Source: an uncultured Oscillospiraceae bacterium
Lineage (GTDB): Bacteria; Bacillota; Clostridia; Oscillospirales; Oscillospiraceae
Direction of reading: 5' to 3'
Assembly (NCBI GenBank): GCA_910588105.1
Contig: CAJUQD010000008.1
Coordinates: 1-64,000, forward strand
DNA length: 64,000 nucleotides
Shown: piece after piece, positions 35,841 to 44,428 of the stretch
Position numbering within the stretch: position 1 is the first letter of the stretch
Layout of the letters: the number at the start of each line of letters is the position of its first letter
Translations under genes and position numbers: made by a program
Notes under the pieces: model-generated
What the model was told of the DNA's origin: nothing
The model's database searches: none
The model's input: the letters and a program-made list of their open reading frames with translations, nothing else

Positions 35841-37124
35841 CTATGCGGCGCTGTCGAACAGACTGATCGTCAGGATGAATACATCTCCCTCCAGGCGGAC
35901 ATGGAGGCTCCCGTGATATTTTTCAGCCAACAGCCGCATGCTTTTCATACCAAACCCATGGAAGCCCGCCTCTTCTGTCTTTGTCGTTACGGGCATCCCA
36001 TCGGCGATCTCGATCCGGCCGCTGCAATAATTTGTGATGATGATAGTGATTATTTTGCCGCGTTTTTCTGTAACGATGTCAACGACCCGCTTTTCGGGGT
36101 CTTCGACCCTGCGTACCGCCTCGATCGCGTTGTCAACGGCGTTGCCGAACAGAGAGTATACATCCATCGTGCTCATAAAAGAAAAATCCGAGCCGTTTCC
36201 CGCATAGGTGAGTATGATCCCCTCCGCTCGGCAAAGCAGGCTGTTTTTGGTCAGGAGCACGTCCAGCGCCTCGTTCCCGGTCTTGATCTTGCTGTCGTAG
36301 GCATTGACAGCATCCTCGATGGAGCGGATGTCCTCCTCTGAAAGGAGGGCGTTGATCTCGGAAAGCCGGTTTTTCAAATCGTGATGTTTGATATTGATGG
36401 TCTCAATGGTTTTTTTCGTGATCTCGTACTGCCGTTGATCTTCCAGCCAGAGCAGCTTGACGGTATCATTTTCGTGCTGCAGGTCGATGGATCGAAAGAG
36501 CACGATCTGAACGTACAGCGCCAGGATACAGTTGGAGATAGAGTAAAAACTGACGGTAATGGAGCCGCTGTCGCCAAAAACGTTTGCAAGCCGCGTAAAG
36601 CCGATCGTCAGTGTGATGATCACGAAGGAGAGTGCATTCAAGCGTGGGTCTACCCTTTGGTAGCATCGATGCTTGGCCGCATAGGCCCCAACTGTTGCGG
36701 CGATGAGGAGATATATGAACGGGAACAGTGTGTATTCCAGAAGCTCCCACTGCGGCAGATCCCAAAGGGAAAAGCTGGCGGGAAGCTTTACCACTCTACC
36801 GATTAGCAGGATCGTATGAAATGTCATGTGCTCTACCGCGTATCCGGCCACACAGGCAGAGATGACCACCGAAAATTTCAAGTCAAAGCAGAGATACATT
36901 CCGGCGACCGTCACGCCAAAGACCACGATCAAACGCAGCAGCTGTGCAGCCACTTGGGATGCGCCCTGCGCCGAAATAGAAAAGAAATAAGAGACGAGGA
37001 CGGAAGCAAGCGCGGCGGCTATGTAGCGCAACGCAAAACGCTTTCTTTTTTCCGCCGGAAAAAGGAAAATGAGCTCAGCCAGCAGTATCTCTGCCGCAAA
37101 GGCGATTCGATGAAGATCACTCAC
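35841..37124 (-). CDS. GHKL sensor histidine kinase (module 2)
   Basis: The 427-residue protein has about 210 residues with six or so membrane helices. The dimerization motif KHHDLKN (His248 the likely phosphorylation site) follows, then a GHKL ATPase with GNAVDNAIEAV and GFGMKSMRLLAEKY. The sensor part shows no extracellular domain, so the ligand is probably a small or membrane-borne molecule. The start overlaps the regulator gene by eight bases. It has the same plan as kinases 1 and 3, but the membrane parts differ strongly. Confidence 0.9.
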   Translation of the reverse strand: MSDLHRIAFAAEILLAELIFLFPAEKRKRFALRYIAAALASVLVSYFFSISAQGASQVAAQLLRLIVVFGVTVAGMYLCFDLKFSVVISACVAGYAVEHMTFHTILLIGRVVKLPASFSLWDLPQWELLEYTLFPFIYLLIAATVGAYAAKHRCYQRVDPRLNALSFVIITLTIGFTRLANVFGDSGSITVSFYSISNCILALYVQIVLFRSIDLQHENDTVKLLWLEDQRQYEITKKTIETINIKHHDLKNRLSEINALLSEEDIRSIEDAVNAYDSKIKTGNEALDVLLTKNSLLCRAEGIILTYAGNGSDFSFMSTMDVYSLFGNAVDNAIEAVRRVEDPEKRVVDIVTEKRGKIITIIITNYCSGRIEIADGMPVTTKTEEAGFHGFGMKSMRLLAEKYHGSLHVRLEGDVFILTISLFDSAA

Positions 37125-37830
37125 TGCTTTTCCCCCCTAAAAAGTCCATGGTAGCGGATAAAAAGGAGTGGCGCATTTTCCTGGAGATGAACATCTCATT
37201 CCCTTCAATGACTACCGAGTCACGGTCTACCGAGTCTATATATTTCAGGTTGATGAGGAAACTTCGATTGCATTGGACGAAGTAGGAGCGGTTGATGCGC
37301 TTTTGGGCGTCTTTCAGCGTGGCATACTCTGTGAAGTCTCCTGACATCGTATGGTATACGACGTAATGACCGCTGACCTCAAGGTATTTGATGCTGGAGA
37401 TCTGTACTCGATGGATGACGCCATCCCCTTTTACACTGATGATATCATCCGTCCGTTTTGTTGTCCGCGCAATGGCACGCCTTATTTTCACCGCGAAGCT
37501 GTACTTGTTGATGGGTTTTAATATAAAATCAAGCGCTTCGACGGAATATCCCGAGATGGCGTATTGGGCCATATTTGTTACAAAGATCAGGACGACGGTG
37601 CGGTCCATTTGCCGGAGTGCCTGTGCAGTCTCCATGCCGTTCATTCCGGGCATATCGATGTCCATAAAGACGATATCATAGGATGGAGGATATTTTGCGA
37701 TGAACGCAGCGCCAGTCGGATAGTGGTCGATTTCAAATCGTATATCATCTGCACCGCTCAAATATAGGAGGCACTCTTTGATCCGTGCAAAGTCCGCCTC
37801 GCTGTCTTCGACAACTGCGACACGAAACAT
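37117..37830 (-). CDS. LytTR-family response regulator (module 2)
   Basis: The 237-residue protein has a receiver domain (acidic VEDSE, Asp57 in VFMDIDMPGMNG, Lys in LKPINKYSF) and a LytTR domain (IKYLEVSGHYVVYHT to FISRKMRHSF). It is the first gene of the RR-HK operon, with a consensus promoter about 35 bases upstream of its start. It probably controls the GH3-4TM genes immediately downstream. Confidence 0.92.
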   Translation of the reverse strand: MFRVAVVEDSEADFARIKECLLYLSGADDIRFEIDHYPTGAAFIAKYPPSYDIVFMDIDMPGMNGMETAQALRQMDRTVVLIFVTNMAQYAISGYSVEALDFILKPINKYSFAVKIRRAIARTTKRTDDIISVKGDGVIHRVQISSIKYLEVSGHYVVYHTMSGDFTEYATLKDAQKRINRSYFVQCNRSFLINLKYIDSVDRDSVVIEGNEMFISRKMRHSFLSATMDFLGGKSSE

Positions 37831-37865
37831 TTGAATCCCCCCCGTACAGCGTATTGTTTAAGTAT

Positions 37866-37894
37866 ATTATATCAATGATGATTCCAAATTTCAA
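37866..37894 (-). promoter_or_regulatory. SigmaA promoter of the RR2-HK2 operon
   Basis: On the minus strand TTGAAA and TATAAT are 17 bases apart, about 35 bases before the RR2 start. The stretch from 37895 to 38077 shows no gene. Confidence 0.75.
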
Positions 37895-38077
37895 GGTTGC
37901 ATGAAACCACCTTCGATTATATTGGCCTTTCGTTGTGGACTGTGAGAAAGCCAGAAAGAAGGGTTATGATCTAGGAATAGGCTATACTATAAAGTTTTAA
38001 GCAGCATGGCAGAGATTATGTGGTTGAACGACGGCAGGAATGCTTTGGGCTGAAAGTCGGGGCAGTGCAATGTGGCT

Positions 38078-38098
38078 TGACCCACACCGTGACCCACA
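38078..38098 (+). repeat. Arm-type sites at the right end of A1
   Basis: Two TGACCCACA copies 12 bases apart (38078 and 38090) lie about 115 bp before the tRNA-Thr att. The same pair at the same spacing occurs at both ends of A2. Confidence 0.65.
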
Positions 38099-38212
38099 CG
38101 GCGAAACGAACGGATGGAATCAATGGACAGGAAAGCGCCAAAGACCATGCTTGCCCGGAACGAAAAGGTCCCCAAAGCGCCAGAAAGCGGCACATTGAGG
38201 GGCGGGAATCAG

Positions 38213-38257
38213 TTGGTAAGGATGAGGTCTCCAGTTCAAATCTGGATAGCAGCTCCA
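38213..38257 (+). other. tRNA-Thr(GGU) 3' half, att site (A1/B1 junction)
   Basis: The 45 bp start in the anticodon loop (TTGGTAA, anticodon GGT). They run through the 3' anticodon stem, variable loop and T arm (TCCAG-TTCAAAT-CTGGA) to the acceptor end and TCCA. The 5' half of the tRNA is absent. The same block recurs at 45722 and 60895, as expected for direct repeats made by integration into a tRNA gene. Confidence 0.85.
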
Positions 38258-38258
38258 C

Positions 38259-38297
38259 AAAAACCGCTTAAATCGCTGGATTTAGGCGGTTTTTGCT
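38259..38297 (+). terminator. tRNA-Thr terminator copy 1
   Basis: AAACCGC..AAATC and GATTT..GCGGTTT form a stem followed by T residues. The terminator is carried along with each att copy. Confidence 0.75.
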
Positions 38298-38473
38298 TGA
38301 CTTATCTAACTTTTTTGGGGCGTTTAAAACTCTCAAAAGACCTCGTTGCCGGAAAAATGGGGTTTTTGCAAAAGGTTTTGCAATTTTTGAGGGGGTCAAG
38401 GGGCTTGAAACCCTTGCGCCGCAACGGTTTCGGGGTTTCCTGCCCTGCAAATACTTTGCAACTGCCGGGACTA

Positions 38474-39793
38474 CTACCCGGAATAGGCCCGGTCAACAAC
38501 AGCGGCGGCTTTGGAGATAGTTTCCCGGCCCTTGACATAGTAACGTAGGGTCATGGCTGACGTGGTATGCCCTGCCGCTGCCTGGGCCAGCTTGATATCC
38601 TTGGTTTGGTCGTATAGGTCGGTCAGTACGGTGGTGCGGAAACGGATGGGCGTGATGTTCTCGGTGAATCCTATGTCCCGTTTGATACGGTCGCACATCT
38701 TCCGAACCTGTGTATAGGATAGGGGCTTGGTGCCACCGAACACGAATTCATGTTCCGCAACCTGGGGGAGATGGGGGACGGCCAGAGCAGAAAGGCCGAT
38801 TGTCCGGGTGCTACTCTGTGTCTTGGTGTCCTTGATTTCCGGCTGGTTCCGGGTGGGGTGGGTCACGGCCCTGCAAATGTGTATCGCCATACCCTCCCGG
38901 TCAATGTCCGCGCCTTGCAGCCCTAAGACTTCTTCCAGGCGCAAGGGGTGAAGGGCCTGAATCGCCAGATAAGCCCGGTCTAAGGGGTCTTTGATGTTCC
39001 CGATATGCTGAACCAGGAAGCGCATTTGCTCCACGCTATAAGGGACTGTGGCTTGGCTGGTTTTGCCCGTAATTTTGATTCTCTTGGACTTCAACGGATT
39101 CTTGGCAATCAAGCCATCCTCTACGGCGGCGTCAAGAATCTGATTCAATACCATCTTGGCCTTGTCCTTGGTGGCCTTGGCCCCGGTCATGCCATTGAAC
39201 AGGCGTTGAACATCATCGGTGGTAATGTCCTCCACGGTCAGGCCACTAAAGGCGGGGAGCAGGTGCCGGGTGAGCTGCCGCTTGTAGGTGGTAGCGGTCA
39301 CTGTCTCAATGTTGGGCTTGGAGTAGGTTTCAAACCACGTTGTAGCGTAGTCGGCAAAAGGGTGCTTACTTTGCTCTAAAGGGGTGTCCTGGGTGCCCAC
39401 CAGCTTGAGCAGTTTGTCAGCGTATTCTTGTTCGGTGTTGGCCCTTATCCAGTGTTTCGCGCCATTTATGATGACAGTACGGGTGATTTTCGGTGCCATC
39501 TCATTCTCTCCTTGAAATGGCGTACAGTCCAACTCTATGCGGTTGTCAAGGTGCTGCCCCTGACCGACAGGAGCGGGGGTATCTGCCTCTACACCCTTAT
39601 TATAGCACACCTTACAACTTTTTTCAATGAAATCTTCCAGAAATATGCGAGGAATCAGAACTTTTTCCGCTATTTCTGTAGAGACGATTTCCCCGGCCTG
39701 GATGAAATCTCCTACCGTGGCGGGGTCTGTTCTTAGAATCTCTGCGGCCTCCTGGAGCGTGAGCAGGTCGGGCCAGTGGTCTAATAGGCTCAT
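38474..39793 (-). CDS. Xis-Int fusion: excisionase-like domain plus tyrosine integrase (B1)
   Basis: The 439-codon frame joins an N-terminal excisionase-like HTH (LLTLQEAAEILRTDPATV, about 1-60) to a complete tyrosine integrase. The integrase begins at MAPKITRTV (ATG at 39499, with AAGGAGAG upstream). A consensus promoter inside the linker (39599-39627) could make integrase alone, so two products are likely. Catalytic parts visible are Arg in LHPLRLEEV, GHTTSAMTLRYYV with His and Tyr, and ITPIRFR where HxxR is expected, the His being replaced by Ile. The gene lies next to the tRNA-Thr att, as usual for an integrase. The B2 copy keeps the same fusion. Confidence 0.88.
   Translation of the reverse strand: MSLLDHWPDLLTLQEAAEILRTDPATVGDFIQAGEIVSTEIAEKVLIPRIFLEDFIEKSCKVCYNKGVEADTPAPVGQGQHLDNRIELDCTPFQGENEMAPKITRTVIINGAKHWIRANTEQEYADKLLKLVGTQDTPLEQSKHPFADYATTWFETYSKPNIETVTATTYKRQLTRHLLPAFSGLTVEDITTDDVQRLFNGMTGAKATKDKAKMVLNQILDAAVEDGLIAKNPLKSKRIKITGKTSQATVPYSVEQMRFLVQHIGNIKDPLDRAYLAIQALHPLRLEEVLGLQGADIDREGMAIHICRAVTHPTRNQPEIKDTKTQSSTRTIGLSALAVPHLPQVAEHEFVFGGTKPLSYTQVRKMCDRIKRDIGFTENITPIRFRTTVLTDLYDQTKDIKLAQAAAGHTTSAMTLRYYVKGRETISKAAAVVDRAYSG
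39599..39627 (-). promoter_or_regulatory. Promoter inside the Xis-Int frame (B1)
   Basis: TTGAAA and TATAAT are separated by exactly 17 bases on the minus strand, about 100 bases before the internal integrase start. The same promoter is present in B2 at 62281-62309. Confidence 0.75.
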
Positions 39794-39913
39794 ATAACCT
39801 CCATTTGTTGGGCGCGGAGGTCGTATTGTTTTAGTTGTTTTAGATTTTGTTGTTGGTTATATGGTTTCTTTTTATTTGTTTTTCAAAGGTGGCCCGCCTT
39901 GTGGCGGGCGGAT

Positions 39914-40870
39914 TTAGTTCGTTTCCCTGGAAGTTTCTGCGTTATTTGTTTCGTTGGTGGATGTTGTGTCGCTCTCCGCTGGTGGTTTGGTGTACGTTCG
40001 GTAGTTGATGATGTTGCAAGTCGTCCCCCCCTCATTCGCGATGGATATAGTTTTCTCATATGTCAGAGACATTCCGCTGATTTCCGCCTGGGCTTCCTGT
40101 TCTGTTGTTTGCCTGATTTCTGGGCGCTTAACGCCTCTGGAAAAGCGGTATAGATTGAAGCCAGGAGGATATAGATTCAGCCTTGCGCCTTTCACTATGG
40201 CCTTGCTCTTATCCTTGCTCATGGCTAATCTGTTGGCTTGGAATGTCCCGGCACTGATAGCCTCTGTCAACTCCATGTTTCCGAGATAAGCGGTCAGATA
40301 GTTCCCAGGATTTCCGATTCTCTTTAGGCTTTTGGTTGTGGAGTAACCATGGCCCCATATTTGCGCTATGTCAGAATTTGGAATAAAGGGGGCTTTACAG
40401 GGAAACAAGAACAGGCAATGAAAGTGCCATGCGCCACGGCCTTGCGGTTCTGCTGCTATGATATACTCAGCGGGTGGATGGCCCTGCTTGTTCAAATAAT
40501 ATTTGAACCGCTGCCAGAATCGGCGGTAGTCCTCATATAGTCGGGTTGGGTCGGTCATGTTCTCCCGGTAGGTCAGTGTCACCCACAGAGCGGTTTCCAG
40601 ATTCTGTAAGTTTGAATTTATTAGATCCCGGAGCTTGCGGAGGCTCCGCGACAAGCTGGCCTTGTCTGCTGCCCTGCTGTCGTGGTGCTGGAACTCCTTG
40701 ACCTCTCCTGTCCGCTTGTCGGCGTACAGGTCGGCGCTCAATTTTTCTATTGTTATGGTTGGTGTGTTGCCCGCCATGTATCGAACCTCGACCACATTTC
40801 CGCAATGTTTGACAGTTACGGGTGTGTCCGGGCTCTCAGGCCGTATGTCATGGATTCTGTTAATGTTCAT
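39914..40870 (-). CDS. Rolling-circle replication initiator (Rep, B1)
   Basis: The 318-residue protein carries an HUH-type motif (GAWHFHCLFLF) near residue 150, preceded by LWVTLTYREN. A Tyr-rich region follows (NYLTAYLGN, LNLYPPGFNLYRFSRG). This fits rolling-circle Rep proteins that nick a double-strand origin and replicate the excised circle. The start has no clear ribosome-binding site and sits 17 bases after a very strong hairpin, so expression is likely low or controlled. The B2 copy at 62587 is close in sequence. Confidence 0.8.
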   Translation of the reverse strand: MNINRIHDIRPESPDTPVTVKHCGNVVEVRYMAGNTPTITIEKLSADLYADKRTGEVKEFQHHDSRAADKASLSRSLRKLRDLINSNLQNLETALWVTLTYRENMTDPTRLYEDYRRFWQRFKYYLNKQGHPPAEYIIAAEPQGRGAWHFHCLFLFPCKAPFIPNSDIAQIWGHGYSTTKSLKRIGNPGNYLTAYLGNMELTEAISAGTFQANRLAMSKDKSKAIVKGARLNLYPPGFNLYRFSRGVKRPEIRQTTEQEAQAEISGMSLTYEKTISIANEGGTTCNIINYRTYTKPPAESDTTSTNETNNAETSRETN

Positions 40871-40880
40871 AATATATCAA

Positions 40881-40941
40881 GTTAAAGGCGCGGGGCGGGC
40901 GGCTCTGCCTTGCGCCGCCGCCCGCCCCGCGCAACTTTAAC
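40881..40941. repeat. Long GC hairpin between FtsK and Rep (dso or terminator)
   Basis: GTTAAAG plus a 15-bp GC stem (40888-40902 with 40918-40932) pairs back to CTTTAAC with a two-base bulge, giving about 22 bp. The GC part recurs in B2 at 63564-63603 although the neighbouring gene differs there. Confidence 0.65.
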
Positions 40942-42118
40942 GGTTCATGGCCTCCCGTATGGACGCATCCAAAGCGTCTATGTCGGGAATGTGCTCAATA
41001 CGGATTTTTTCCAACCCAACCCCATCAATGTATAAGTGGCCTTCCCGTTGTTTGCACATAGTAATCTGACCTTTCACGCTGTCAGGAAAAACCATGCGCC
41101 GCCCCTCTGGACTGAGATTGCCAAGTGCAAGGCAACAGAGGAAGTTGTCCCGCGAATTTTGGAAATAACTGGCATCTCCTCGCTGGGTTCCGACAATCGG
41201 AATGTAATTGTAACTTCTTCCGGTCGCCAATAGTTCTGCCAAAATCTTCCTGGCTTGTTCTGCATCGCCCCGATTCAGCGATGTGATGAAGCTGCCCCAC
41301 TCGTCGATGATAAGATAATTTGGAGCACCTGCAACGCCGGTTGCTTGTTGGGCTTTGAAAGCAGCATAGTAGTCGTTTAGTCCCTGGAGGCAATCAGTAT
41401 AACCGTAGTAATTGGGAATGTGCATAAACTCTCGGAAATCAAATTTCTTGAAATCCAGTAACCAAAGTGTAGAATCTGGCCGATATTTAGCAAGTTTTGA
41501 CATGATGATTTTTATAACAACGCTCTTGCCTGTGCCCGTGGCACCTACCACCAGGAGGTTGATAAGGTGCTGTATGCTAATAGCTCCGATAGCATTATCA
41601 TTAGGCGAAAAGACTGGGAGTTGGACATATCTTTGCGGCAAAAAATAGATATCGGTGCTAAATCTACCTCCGGGGGCCATGCAATAGATTTTGCCGCCAA
41701 GGCTGGCTTGAAGTTTGGCTATGTGGCTGTCAAAATCTTCGATGGGAACGCCCTTACACCTCACACGGAAGATTTTTCCATGTTTTCTTTCCCTATCGCG
41801 CCTAACGCTTTGGAGTGTTGGGTAGGTTTTTGCACCATTTCTTATTTCTGCTTCGACAAATGCGGCGTTGACGAATTTTGCGGTGAACGGGGGCCGATAT
41901 AGGAGTGCAGCAAGGCATATCAAGCCCAAGAGCAATAGAAAGAATAGCAACAGGTCAAGGGGCAGATTGCCAAGCGGGGTTGCTCGAAACATGGGGACAA
42001 GATTATAAATCTTGTCTCGGCTGTACCATATCCACCACGCTAAAAGCAGGTAGAGAACAGCAAGGAGCCATTTGGAATACGGTAGGAACGAAAGAGCGCG
42101 GTTGATTGTTCGTTTCAT
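40937..42118 (-). CDS. FtsK/SpoIIIE (HerA)-like DNA translocase (B1)
   Basis: The 393-residue protein has two membrane helices near the N-terminus (LLAVLYLLLAWWIW and LLLFFLLLLGLICL). A P-loop ATPase follows with Walker A GATGTGKSVV and Walker B YLIIDEWGS. This is the Tra/coupling-type ATPase of ICEBs1-like and actinobacterial-type elements, which can move double-stranded DNA or couple Rep complexes to transfer. The start ATG at 42118 follows AGAAAGGA; the longer frame is not supported. B2 lacks this gene next to rep in the part seen. Confidence 0.85.
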   Translation of the reverse strand: MKRTINRALSFLPYSKWLLAVLYLLLAWWIWYSRDKIYNLVPMFRATPLGNLPLDLLLFFLLLLGLICLAALLYRPPFTAKFVNAAFVEAEIRNGAKTYPTLQSVRRDRERKHGKIFRVRCKGVPIEDFDSHIAKLQASLGGKIYCMAPGGRFSTDIYFLPQRYVQLPVFSPNDNAIGAISIQHLINLLVVGATGTGKSVVIKIIMSKLAKYRPDSTLWLLDFKKFDFREFMHIPNYYGYTDCLQGLNDYYAAFKAQQATGVAGAPNYLIIDEWGSFITSLNRGDAEQARKILAELLATGRSYNYIPIVGTQRGDASYFQNSRDNFLCCLALGNLSPEGRRMVFPDSVKGQITMCKQREGHLYIDGVGLEKIRIEHIPDIDALDASIREAMNR

Positions 42119-42177
42119 TTTATTGTCCTTTCTGAGAGGCGGGGAAGGAACCCCGCCTCTCGACCGATGGTTGATAG

Positions 42178-42543
42178 TCACTTGCTGGGCTTCACCAGTT
42201 CTACGCCGCTGGCGGTGGCGGTCATGCGTTGCTCGCCCTTGATTGTGAATATGCTCACATAGCAATTGTCGAACCTCACAAGGAAGGGCTGGAGGGACGC
42301 ACAGGCTTCCGCAATTTGCTCGTCTGTTATGTTGCTAAGAAAATCTGTGCTCCCCTCAATAGATATGGTAAGCGGGGTGTATCGGTTGCCTGGAAGGGCA
42401 ACCCCATACCGCCATTTGTCGGGGGTGTCGCTCTGGCGTGTACCTTCCTTGTTATACGGATAGCCGGGGGATTTACTGGTGAGGATGGCCCAGGGTATTC
42501 CTGAGTTGAAGCCCTCAAATTGGATGGGTGGTATTTGTGGCAT
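42178..42543 (-). CDS. Hypothetical protein upstream of FtsK (B1)
   Basis: The 121-residue protein is soluble, with a Pro-rich N-terminus (MPQIPPIQFEG) and a beta-rich body ending GVELVKPSK. I do not recognise a family. It starts with AAGGAG nearby and lies 59 bases upstream of the translocase gene on the same strand, so it belongs to the same operon. Small proteins here in similar elements often bind single-stranded DNA or regulate copy number, but nothing shows that for this one. Confidence 0.55.
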   Translation of the reverse strand: MPQIPPIQFEGFNSGIPWAILTSKSPGYPYNKEGTRQSDTPDKWRYGVALPGNRYTPLTISIEGSTDFLSNITDEQIAEACASLQPFLVRFDNCYVSIFTIKGEQRMTATASGVELVKPSK

Positions 42544-42678
42544 GATTCATTTCTCCTTTGGGTTCGGTGTCCGGACACCGAGCCAAATAATTTGGAGAGC
42601 TTTTGCAAAAGCGGCTTCCATGAGATTATCATAATACTGCGGGGCATTTTTGACTACACCTTGCACTGAAAGAAGAAC

Positions 42679-42710
42679 TGCGGCAACTGCAAAATTTTGC
42701 AGTTGCCGCA
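42679..42710. repeat. 32-bp perfect palindrome
   Basis: TGCGGCAACTGCAAAA is followed directly by its exact reverse complement. A second hairpin, ACCGCATatACAGTT with AACTGTATGCGGT, follows at 42726-42759. They lie between XRE and the hypothetical gene and could be a replication origin, an operator or terminators. Confidence 0.75.
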
Positions 42711-42771
42711 AAAGGGCAAAAAATAACCGCATATACAGTTGAAATGAACTGTATGCGGTAATTGCCCATAT

Positions 42772-43071
42772 TTAGCTTGTTAATTTTCTTATGATATCAG
42801 CGACTACTTTTTTTGAAATTGCTTCCATAACAACATCGTTGGTATCGTTCAGCGGGGGGGCAACGTAATCGCCATTAGGCTGAATGCTTATTTGGGCATC
42901 CAAGACTTCTGTCACGCATTCGAGTACCGGCATCGTAAGTGCCTTACCACTTTCCATCCGTGAGATAGTAGCCGTCGAGTACCCTGATTGCTCTGCCAAG
43001 GCTTCTTGACTGAGGCCCTTTTTTCTTCTGAGTTCTTGCAGTTGATTGCCGAGGTTTTCCATGATAGTCAT
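42772..43071 (-). CDS. XRE-family regulator (B1)
   Basis: The 99-residue protein has a Cro/C1 helix-turn-helix (LQELRRKKGLSQEALAEQSG, then TATISRMESGK) and a short C-terminal part rich in Asp and Lys. It is the first gene of the B1 maintenance operon and likely represses it, holding the element quiet. I choose MTIMENLG at 43071 because GGAG lies upstream; an ATG at 43062 is also possible. Confidence 0.85.
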   Translation of the reverse strand: MTIMENLGNQLQELRRKKGLSQEALAEQSGYSTATISRMESGKALTMPVLECVTEVLDAQISIQPNGDYVAPPLNDTNDVVMEAISKKVVADIIRKLTS

Positions 43072-43312
43072 GCTAATCCACTCCACAATAGAATTTAGCT
43101 TGCTTTGGAGCGAAGCTATATTATATGGAATGGATGATTTTTCTCAATTTATTTTTAAAATTTAAGTATACGAAAATAAATCAAGAAAATATACGGAATA
43201 AAGTGCAAAATATTTTTGTCGAACGCTTGTTTTTTGCGCTCAACTTCAATAAGCGAACACTATTGAGGCCCCCGCCGTTTCAGATCGAAACGGCGGGGGT
43301 AAGCTGCTATTT
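43072..43312. other. AT-rich intergenic region with a hairpin
   Basis: No gene is seen. CCCCCGCCGTTTC-AGATC-GAAACGGCGGGGG at 43269-43299 is a perfect 13-bp stem next to the SLH gene stop and likely ends its transcript. The rest is AT-rich. Confidence 0.6.
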
Positions 43313-44377
43313 TTAGTTGTTGTAGGCCCGATAAAGGAAGGTTACGATATGCCCGCGCGTACAGACCTTATCCGGCGCAAAGGTGCTTTCACTACCATCG
43401 CCTTTTGTAATGCCCTTTTCCACGGCCCAGTTCACAGCCTTGGCATAAGCGGCGTTAGCGGGTACATCGGTGAAGCTGCTGGCCTTGGCGATGGGCTTGT
43501 TAAAGGCTTGCCAGATATAGCTGACGGCGGTGGAGCGGGTGCAGGGCTTGTTGCCGTCAAAGCTGTTATCAATCATGCCCTTCTCCCGCGCCCAGCTAAT
43601 GGCTTTGTCCATATCTGCGGCGGTAGGTTCGCCCTCGCCTCGCGCCGCACGATACAGGAAGGTCAAGATTTGAGCCTGGGTGCAATTTTGGGTGGGGGAG
43701 AAAGTGGTGGTGCTGGTGCCGTTGGTAATTCCCTTGTCCACGGCCCAGGCCACGGGGTCGGCGTACCACTCCCCGGCGGGTACGTCGGTAAAGGAGGGAG
43801 CGGGAGCAGACGGGCCACCGAACCACACCAAAATATCCTCGTTGCCCGTTACGATTCGGACTAAATCAAACTTCGGGTCACGGCCCTCAGATTTAAGCCC
43901 GCCCTCAATGTACTCTTTTGTAATGGAAATGTCTGCCTCGCTTTTTCCAACTTCCGGCTCATATCTGACCCCGGTGACAAAGGTGGTCTGCCAGTATCTT
44001 GACCCCAGCATAACTTCACCTTCTTTAAGGGTGTACACATAGACGAAACAAGGGGAAGTTTCCTTGGTCAAATGCACTGAAATATTTGCATTATCGGGAA
44101 CTAAATAACTCCAAAAAGTGCCAATATGGTATTCTTTGTCCGTTTCATCCCAGAAGCCAATGTTGCCGAGGGCATAGAGGAACTCATATTTGGACGCGGA
44201 TTTATCCGCACCGGGCAATAATTCTAATGCGGTGCCGTATTCGTCCGTAGTCATCACGTTACTGATTGTGACATTGTTGATTTTCACGGGCTTTGGGTCG
44301 GCGGCAAATACGGTCATGGGGAGCAGGGACAGCGCCATCATCAGTACCAGCGCAAGGGATAAAAATCTTTTTTTCAT
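43313..44377 (-). CDS. Secreted S-layer-homology (SLH) domain protein (B1)
   Basis: The 354-residue protein has a signal peptide ending AVFA, then about 160 residues of unknown fold. Three SLH repeats follow from about 190 (FTDVPAGEWYADPVAWAVDKGIT, quoted up to ADPV as the typical start; then the weaker ISWAREKGMIDNS; then FTDVPANAAYAKAVNWAVEK). SLH repeats bind pyruvylated cell-wall polymers, so the protein should sit on the cell surface. It is cargo of the tRNA-Thr element B1. The start at 44377 follows AAGGAAG. No enzyme domain is visible. Confidence 0.85.
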   Translation of the reverse strand: MKKRFLSLALVLMMALSLLPMTVFAADPKPVKINNVTISNVMTTDEYGTALELLPGADKSASKYEFLYALGNIGFWDETDKEYHIGTFWSYLVPDNANISVHLTKETSPCFVYVYTLKEGEVMLGSRYWQTTFVTGVRYEPEVGKSEADISITKEYIEGGLKSEGRDPKFDLVRIVTGNEDILVWFGGPSAPAPSFTDVPAGEWYADPVAWAVDKGITNGTSTTTFSPTQNCTQAQILTFLYRAARGEGEPTAADMDKAISWAREKGMIDNSFDGNKPCTRSTAVSYIWQAFNKPIAKASSFTDVPANAAYAKAVNWAVEKGITKGDGSESTFAPDKVCTRGHIVTFLYRAYNN

Positions 44378-44428
44378 GGGGCTACTTCCTTTCATTTCCC
44401 GTTATAGTGGATATTAGATAATACTGGT

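Noticed and set aside
37917..37945. Possible eighth module-border repeat at the right end of the A1 cassette
   Set aside because: Only TTGTGGAC matches; the GGyGCA half is missing, so it is not counted.
38016..38258. Minus-strand frame beginning MELLSRFELETSSLPTD (also at 60689-60940)
   Set aside because: It is the antisense of the tRNA-Thr 3' half, a well-known source of false gene calls.
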